IMG/VR virus record: IMGVR_UViG_3300012931_000667
Location: 1-64,000 of that record
Length of the DNA: 64,000 nt
Strand: one strand, 5' to 3'
Origin: a virus
In this document: positions 60,065 to 64,000 of the stretch, in pieces
Position numbering within the stretch: position 1 is the stretch's first letter
How the letters are laid out: each line of letters starts with the position of its first letter
Position numbers and translations under genes: made by a program
The notes under the pieces: model-generated
What the model was told of the DNA's origin: nothing
Databases searched by the model: none
The model's input: only the letters and a program-made list of their open reading frames with translations

Positions 60065-61462
60065 ATGTCTACTAATAATATCAATATCACTATAACAGAA
60101 AAACAATTACTTCATGCTTTGTATGATAATCTAAAATTATTAGATACCCTTAGTATAGATGAATTCATTACTGATGTAGCTAATGAATTTTATGGTGTGT
60201 TCATTAAACTATATGATTTAAAGTTAGAAGTAATTCCTGAACATATATTAAAATATAAATCAGAATTTATTAAGATAGAAACATTAACTGCTATTATTGA
60301 TACAAAGTATCAGTTAGATAGTATTGATCAATATGTTAAAGAAATAAAAGAGTATAGTCTATATAAAAATCTAGAAGAAAAGGTATTAAAAGATACTTTA
60401 TATGAACTAGGTAAAAAGAATACTACTAATAGGTTAGAAATTCTTACTAATTGCTATCAACAGTTTGGTAATACACTACAAAAATTAAAATCTGATAATA
60501 ATGAGGAAAAGGAGTACTTAACATTTGAAAATTTAATATCTGATCATAAGGAAGTAATAACTGAACGTAGTAAGATTATAAAACAAACTACTGGATGTCC
60601 TAATTTTGATCTTTTACTTCCACAGATTGTTCCTGGATTAGTAATAATTGCTGGTTATAGTGGAAGTTGTAAAAGTACATTATTAATGTATTTAGAACGT
60701 CAAAGAGTAATAAAAAGATTAAATTGTATAGCAATTAATACTGAAATGGCTAAAACAGCATATAATGATTCTTTATTTCCTTCATTTTTAAAAGTAAATT
60801 ATTATGATATGCTAGGAATTAATAAAAAAGAAGATATAGATTATGATTATATATTAAGTAGAATGAATGAAATAGAAAATAAATATAGTGGAAAAAGTAA
60901 TTATCTATATTTAAATAAGTATGATGCTTCAATTGATGATTTAGAAAAATTTGCTATTTTTGCTAGAGAGTTTATGAATTTAGATAAAAGTAAAACTTTG
61001 TTTTGTTTCATAGATTTATTATCAATGATAAAAGATTTTAATCTAAGTAAAAGTGGATTTAATAAAGCAGATTCTATTGAATTAGGGGTTAATCGTTTAA
61101 ATGAATTTTGTTTGAAAAATAATGTATTAACTATAGGAACATTACAATTAAAACGTAAGGATGATACAAAAAGAATTGAAAGATTAGATCAAATTGAAAA
61201 TTATAGATGTAATGCTTCTGATATAAAGTCATCAGGTTCTTGGGAAGAAAGAGCACGAATAGTTATGTCTGTATTCAATCCTTGGTCAATTGTGCATCGT
61301 AATCCTACTTCACAAGTTATTAGAGATTCAATTGATCCTATTATTGATGTAGATATTAATAAAGACAATTATTTTTCTCAATCTGGTAAAAGAATACAAT
61401 ACCTTTATCAAGAAAATTATAAAACTTTTATACCTTATTATAATAATGAAGAAAATAAATAG
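60065..61462 (+). CDS. DnaB-like replicative DNA helicase, C-terminus replaced by a homing-element copy
   Basis: The 465-residue protein has an N-terminal helical domain and a RecA-like C-terminal domain: IVPGLVIIAGYSGSCKSTLL (Walker A, residues 197-204, where the third Gly reads Cys202), CIAINTEMAKT, LFCFIDLLSMI (Walker B), TIGTLQLKR and SSGSWEERARIVMSVFNP. It unwinds the fork 5'-3'. Its last 25 residues (GKRIQYLYQENYKTFIPYYN ...) have a second, out-of-place copy downstream of the GIY-YIG gene at 62425-62493. That copy probably was the original end. Confidence 0.86.
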   Translation: MSTNNINITITEKQLLHALYDNLKLLDTLSIDEFITDVANEFYGVFIKLYDLKLEVIPEHILKYKSEFIKIETLTAIIDTKYQLDSIDQYVKEIKEYSLYKNLEEKVLKDTLYELGKKNTTNRLEILTNCYQQFGNTLQKLKSDNNEEKEYLTFENLISDHKEVITERSKIIKQTTGCPNFDLLLPQIVPGLVIIAGYSGSCKSTLLMYLERQRVIKRLNCIAINTEMAKTAYNDSLFPSFLKVNYYDMLGINKKEDIDYDYILSRMNEIENKYSGKSNYLYLNKYDASIDDLEKFAIFAREFMNLDKSKTLFCFIDLLSMIKDFNLSKSGFNKADSIELGVNRLNEFCLKNNVLTIGTLQLKRKDDTKRIERLDQIENYRCNASDIKSSGSWEERARIVMSVFNPWSIVHRNPTSQVIRDSIDPIIDVDINKDNYFSQSGKRIQYLYQENYKTFIPYYNNEENK

Positions 61463-61464
61463 TT

Positions 61465-62400
61465 ATGATTATAGGTATTTATAAAATAAGTAACAAAGTT
61501 AATGGAAAGGTTTATATTGGACAATCTTGGAATATTGAAAAAAGATTTAAAGAACATAGAAAAAGAGAACTTAATAATCATTTAAAAAATGCTTTTAATA
61601 AATATGAAATTGAAAATTTTTCTTTTGAAATAATAATGACCTTTAAAAATGGTCCCTTTACTCAAAAATATTTAGATAAATTTGAAGATTATTACATTAA
61701 ATTTTATGATTCAATGAATAGTAAAAAAGGATATAATAAACGTGAAGGAGGAAGTAATGGAAAGATGTCTAAAGAGTCAAAAATTAAAATAGGTAATGCT
61801 AGTAGAGGTGAAAAAAATGCTAATTATGGAAAAAAATTTTCTAAAGAAACCTTATTTAAAATGAGAATAGCTAAATTAGGAATTAAACAATCTGAAGAAC
61901 TTAAAATAAAAAGAGGAATATATAAAAAAGGAAAAGATAATCCTCACTATGGCATTATTCGTTCTGATGAAACAAAATATAAAATAAAAATTAGTAGAAA
62001 TAAAATGGCTGTTGTCTGTATAGAGACTAAAGAAAAATTTGATTCTGTAACAGAAGCTAGTAAAAAATATAAAATAGATAAAAAATCAATATTAAATGTT
62101 TGTAGAAATATTATCAATTATAATACTGCTGGTGGCTTTCATTGGATGTTTTTAAGTGATTATGATGAAAATAAAATTTATAATTTTAGAAAAAACAAAA
62201 CAAATGAAATTAAGGTAATAAATATAGATACTATGGAAATTTTTGATTCAATTACAAAAGCCGCTAAAAAATATAATTTATCTATTTCTAATATTCATTC
62301 TTGTTGTAATAAAAAACAAAAAACTGCTGGTGGTTATCAATGGATGTACTATATTGAATATTTAAAATTAGGACTTGACAAGAAAAGTATAATATGTTAG
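61465..62400 (+). CDS. GIY-YIG homing endonuclease with NUMOD repeats, inserted at the helicase 3' end
   Basis: The 311-residue protein begins GIYKISNKVNGKVYIGQSWN, the full GIY-YIG motif, then FSFEIIMTFKN, YNKREGGSNGKMSKESK. NUMOD3-like NPHYG repeats follow and two NUMOD1/IENR1-like modules (VVCIETKEKFDSVTEASKKY and VINIDTMEIFDSITKAAKKY), each ending AGG(F/Y)(H/Q)WM. The ATG is 3 nt after the helicase stop. No kissing-loop leader precedes it. Confidence 0.91.
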   Translation: MIIGIYKISNKVNGKVYIGQSWNIEKRFKEHRKRELNNHLKNAFNKYEIENFSFEIIMTFKNGPFTQKYLDKFEDYYIKFYDSMNSKKGYNKREGGSNGKMSKESKIKIGNASRGEKNANYGKKFSKETLFKMRIAKLGIKQSEELKIKRGIYKKGKDNPHYGIIRSDETKYKIKISRNKMAVVCIETKEKFDSVTEASKKYKIDKKSILNVCRNIINYNTAGGFHWMFLSDYDENKIYNFRKNKTNEIKVINIDTMEIFDSITKAAKKYNLSISNIHSCCNKKQKTAGGYQWMYYIEYLKLGLDKKSIIC

Positions 62401-62403
62401 AAT
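62375..62403 (+). promoter_or_regulatory. sigma70-like promoter overlapping the GIY-YIG stop codon
   Basis: TTGACA (62375-62380) and TAGAAT (62398-62403) with a 17-nt spacer; the -10 box includes the stop codon TAG of the endonuclease gene. It would drive the genes from 62506 onward and may compensate for the insertion. Confidence 0.68.
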
Positions 62404-62424
62404 CTTATATTCATATAATATAAA

Positions 62425-62493
62425 AAAAGATTACAATACTTATATCAATCTGATTTCAAAACTTTTGTTCCTTATGTAGAAATTAATACTTAG
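62425..62493 (+). pseudogene. displaced original 3' end of the DnaB-like helicase gene
   Basis: Codons here read KRLQYLYQSDFKTFVPYVEI NT then TAG. They align one-for-one with the end of the helicase, KRIQYLYQENYKTFIPYYN..., with many synonymous and conservative differences. No start codon or ribosome binding site precedes it, so it is a stranded gene fragment. The next gene's AGGAGG overlaps its stop. Confidence 0.88.
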
Positions 62494-62505
62494 GAGGGTT
62501 ATTAA

Positions 62506-62775
62506 ATGGATCAATATTTTAAACTACCTCCATTTACTATGTCTGAAATACTATTTCATGACCCTCCTCAATATGATATTATGACTCCTATTAAACTAAC
62601 AAATGAAGAAATAGTTGATCATTTAGAAAAAGAAAATAAATTATTAAGAAAATCAATAGAGAATTTAAAACAATATTATGGTGTAGAATATTTAGAAGCA
62701 GTAAGAGAATTAGAAACATATTTAATTTATTCTAGAATAGAAGTAAAAGAGGAAAAAGATGGATCAAACAATTAA
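62506..62775 (+). CDS. hypothetical phage protein, 89 aa
   Basis: The first gene after the promoter at 62375-62403, with ribosome binding site TAGGAGG. Residues 40-80 form a likely coiled coil (VDHLEKENKLLRKSIENLKQ). Unrecognised. Confidence 0.68.
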   Translation: MDQYFKLPPFTMSEILFHDPPQYDIMTPIKLTNEEIVDHLEKENKLLRKSIENLKQYYGVEYLEAVRELETYLIYSRIEVKEEKDGSNN

Positions 62776-63505
62776 ATTACCTGAAGATATTCATATTGAA
62801 ACTGTAGAATTAGTGGGGGTAGATTCTTTAGGAAGAAAACATGCTATAACTTGTGATATTGCTTTAGAAGATAATAAAGGGTATATAAATTATTATAATC
62901 TTCAGGGACAACTTACCACCAATAAAGATTATTTAATTGATGGGCTAGTTACCCATTATAAATGTGCTACTTGTGGTAGTACTTATCCTAAAGAGGAAAG
63001 TAGATACTATACAAATAAAATTTGTAGGAAATGTAGAGATATAGAAGAAAAAAATAAAGAGATTGATAAATATAATAGTTTAGAGATAGAAGAAAATCCA
63101 GAGTTTCCTATTGTAGATTACATAACTAATAAATATTTCTTTAATTATGAAGATTTAATTGATCAATTAATTGAAAATACAAATTTTTATACTATGAGCT
63201 ACTTAGGAATTGATGAGTATTTATCTAATTTACACTTTGTTACTGCAAAACCTATGGAAGCTCCTACTATTGATTTAATTGAACTATTAGATGAAAGGGA
63301 TGATTATTTTAATGATAATGATGATTTATCAAATTTATTAGGGCATACTGATGATGGAGAAAATATAAATAATTTAAATATTTTAGTACAAGAGTCTTTA
63401 TCTCAAATGTGGAAAAATGGTAGTAAGGTATATACACCTACTAATAAAAGATTTGATATTAAAAAATTAATAAAAATTAGTGATTTAAAAGAAGTGAAAG
63501 AATAA
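62759..63505 (+). CDS. phage protein with central zinc motif, 248 aa
   Basis: Contains CATCGSTYP ... NKICRKCRD (two CxxC pairs, about 69-93), a likely zinc finger, between an N-terminal beta region and a long acidic C-terminal part (ELLDERDDYFNDNDDLSNLL). It overlaps the upstream gene by 17 nt. Unrecognised. Confidence 0.68.
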   Translation: MDQTIKLPEDIHIETVELVGVDSLGRKHAITCDIALEDNKGYINYYNLQGQLTTNKDYLIDGLVTHYKCATCGSTYPKEESRYYTNKICRKCRDIEEKNKEIDKYNSLEIEENPEFPIVDYITNKYFFNYEDLIDQLIENTNFYTMSYLGIDEYLSNLHFVTAKPMEAPTIDLIELLDERDDYFNDNDDLSNLLGHTDDGENINNLNILVQESLSQMWKNGSKVYTPTNKRFDIKKLIKISDLKEVKE

Positions 63506-63508
63506 TCT

Positions 63509-63772
63509 ATGGAAAAGCAAAAGTTATTAAAGAATATTTATATTGCTAAAGATTTTAATAGTATTGTTATAGGCTTAATTTTAGCAAGAGACAAAGATAT
63601 AGCTAAAGTCTTTTTTGATGGCAAGTATCCTTCTAAAGTAAATTCAATAGAAGAAATAGACATTGAAGATATAGATAAAAAAATACCAGGACAATTATAT
63701 TTTAATATTATAGAAACAGAAGAGTTATCTATTAATTATAAGGACAAGGTAAGAGTAACTATTCAAAGATAA
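63509..63772 (+). CDS. hypothetical phage protein, 87 aa
   Basis: A small alpha/beta protein (LARDKDIAKVFFDGKYPSKV ...). It follows its neighbour after 3 nt and is followed by AAAGGAGA for the next gene. Unrecognised. Confidence 0.65.
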   Translation: MEKQKLLKNIYIAKDFNSIVIGLILARDKDIAKVFFDGKYPSKVNSIEEIDIEDIDKKIPGQLYFNIIETEELSINYKDKVRVTIQR

Positions 63773-63783
63773 AGGAGATTACT

Positions 63784-64000
63784 ATGGATAATAAAAAAGA
63801 AGAAATTAATGTAGTTTCTAGATTTAAAATAAAAGTTGGTGCTACAGAATTAGAACTAAGTAAGGATGATGCTGAAGCACTATATAATGCACTATTTATT
63901 GCATTAGGAAAGAGTCTACCTACTACAATTAATATCCCTTACATTATTAAAGAAATTCCTTATTGGGAACCTTATAAATATAAGTGGAATAATGAACAAC
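63784..64000 (+). CDS. hypothetical protein, partial at right edge
   Basis: Seventy-two codons are open from ATG 63784 (MDNKKEEINVVSRFKIKVGA ...) to the window edge. Behind AAAGGAGA. It includes LSKDDAEALYNALFIALGKS, a helical stretch; not recognised. Confidence 0.65.
   Translation, partial: MDNKKEEINVVSRFKIKVGATELELSKDDAEALYNALFIALGKSLPTTINIPYIIKEIPYWEPYKYKWNNEQ

Noticed and set aside
1-64000. tRNA genes, CRISPR arrays or rRNA
   Set aside because: Scanning the intergenic gaps showed no cloverleaf with a GTTCRA-type T arm, no regularly spaced repeats and no rRNA-like sequence; a structure-aware search would be needed to be certain for very AT-rich tRNAs.

Overview
This window is part of the genome of a large, very AT-rich, strictly lytic-looking tailed phage. 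There is no integrase, repressor or rRNA gene. There is a large terminase subunit, a DnaB/DnaC-type replisome with a sliding clamp, PIF1- and SNF2-type helicases, a 5'-3' exonuclease, RecA, and the anaerobic ribonucleotide reductase pair NrdD/NrdG. Dozens of small, tightly packed, ATGA/TAATG-overlapping phage genes fill the rest. The class III reductase and the LPS-type sugar genes at the left edge suggest an anaerobic or facultative, possibly Gram-negative, low-GC host. This is inference; the sequence does not name the host.

Layout. Nearly everything from 1 to 46.8 kb is transcribed leftward and everything from 47.2 to 64 kb rightward. In order, the leftward half holds: an RmlD-like reductase and an RfbH-like dehydrase (0-3 kb); a cluster with two RNA ligases and a PPP-type phosphatase (4.8-7.5 kb); RecA (7.8-10.2 kb); small unknown genes and a lone TnpB (10-15 kb); a Hen1-RNA ligase fusion with Nudix and ClpP-like neighbours (16-20 kb); about 25 small accessory genes (20-28 kb); a second Nudix gene, a homing endonuclease and two beta-rich putative structural genes (28-30.6 kb); NrdD/NrdG (31-35 kb); terminase (35-37 kb); a methyltransferase/nuclease pair (38-39.5 kb); and a replication block with a putative ssDNA-binding protein, phosphoesterase, exonuclease and clamp (39.5-46 kb). 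The divergent junction at 46.8-47.2 kb carries repeats and three unusual hairpins. The rightward half holds PIF1 helicase, MazG-like, SprT-like, deoxyribonucleotidase, tRNA-His guanylyltransferase (Thg1-like), thymidylate kinase, lipase-like, SNF2 helicase, DnaC-like loader and DnaB-like helicase genes.

Mobile elements are exceptionally dense. There are three LAGLIDADG inteins, each splitting a catalytic or highly conserved core (RfbH, RecA, NrdD), and three GIY-YIG, one HNH and one EDxHD/Vsr-like homing endonuclease genes, plus one TnpB. Three of the free-standing endonuclease genes, from two unrelated nuclease families, share the same ~110-nt leader. In each copy the 6-nt loop of a first hairpin is perfectly complementary to the 6-nt loop of the hairpin beside the ribosome binding site, although the loop sequences differ completely between copies. 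This covarying kissing-loop RNA is the most striking candidate for an undescribed element here.

A second theme is RNA repair. The window encodes a T4 Rnl1-like ligase, an Rnl2-type ligase, a PPP-family phosphatase, a fused Hen1 2'-O-methyltransferase plus Pnkp-type ligase (without Pnkp kinase/phosphatase domains) and a Thg1-like 3'-5' polymerase. Together these could counter host tRNA-cleaving defences. Transcription appears driven by sigma70-like promoters of the form TTGACA-N16/18-TAnnnT, found between gene blocks in both halves.
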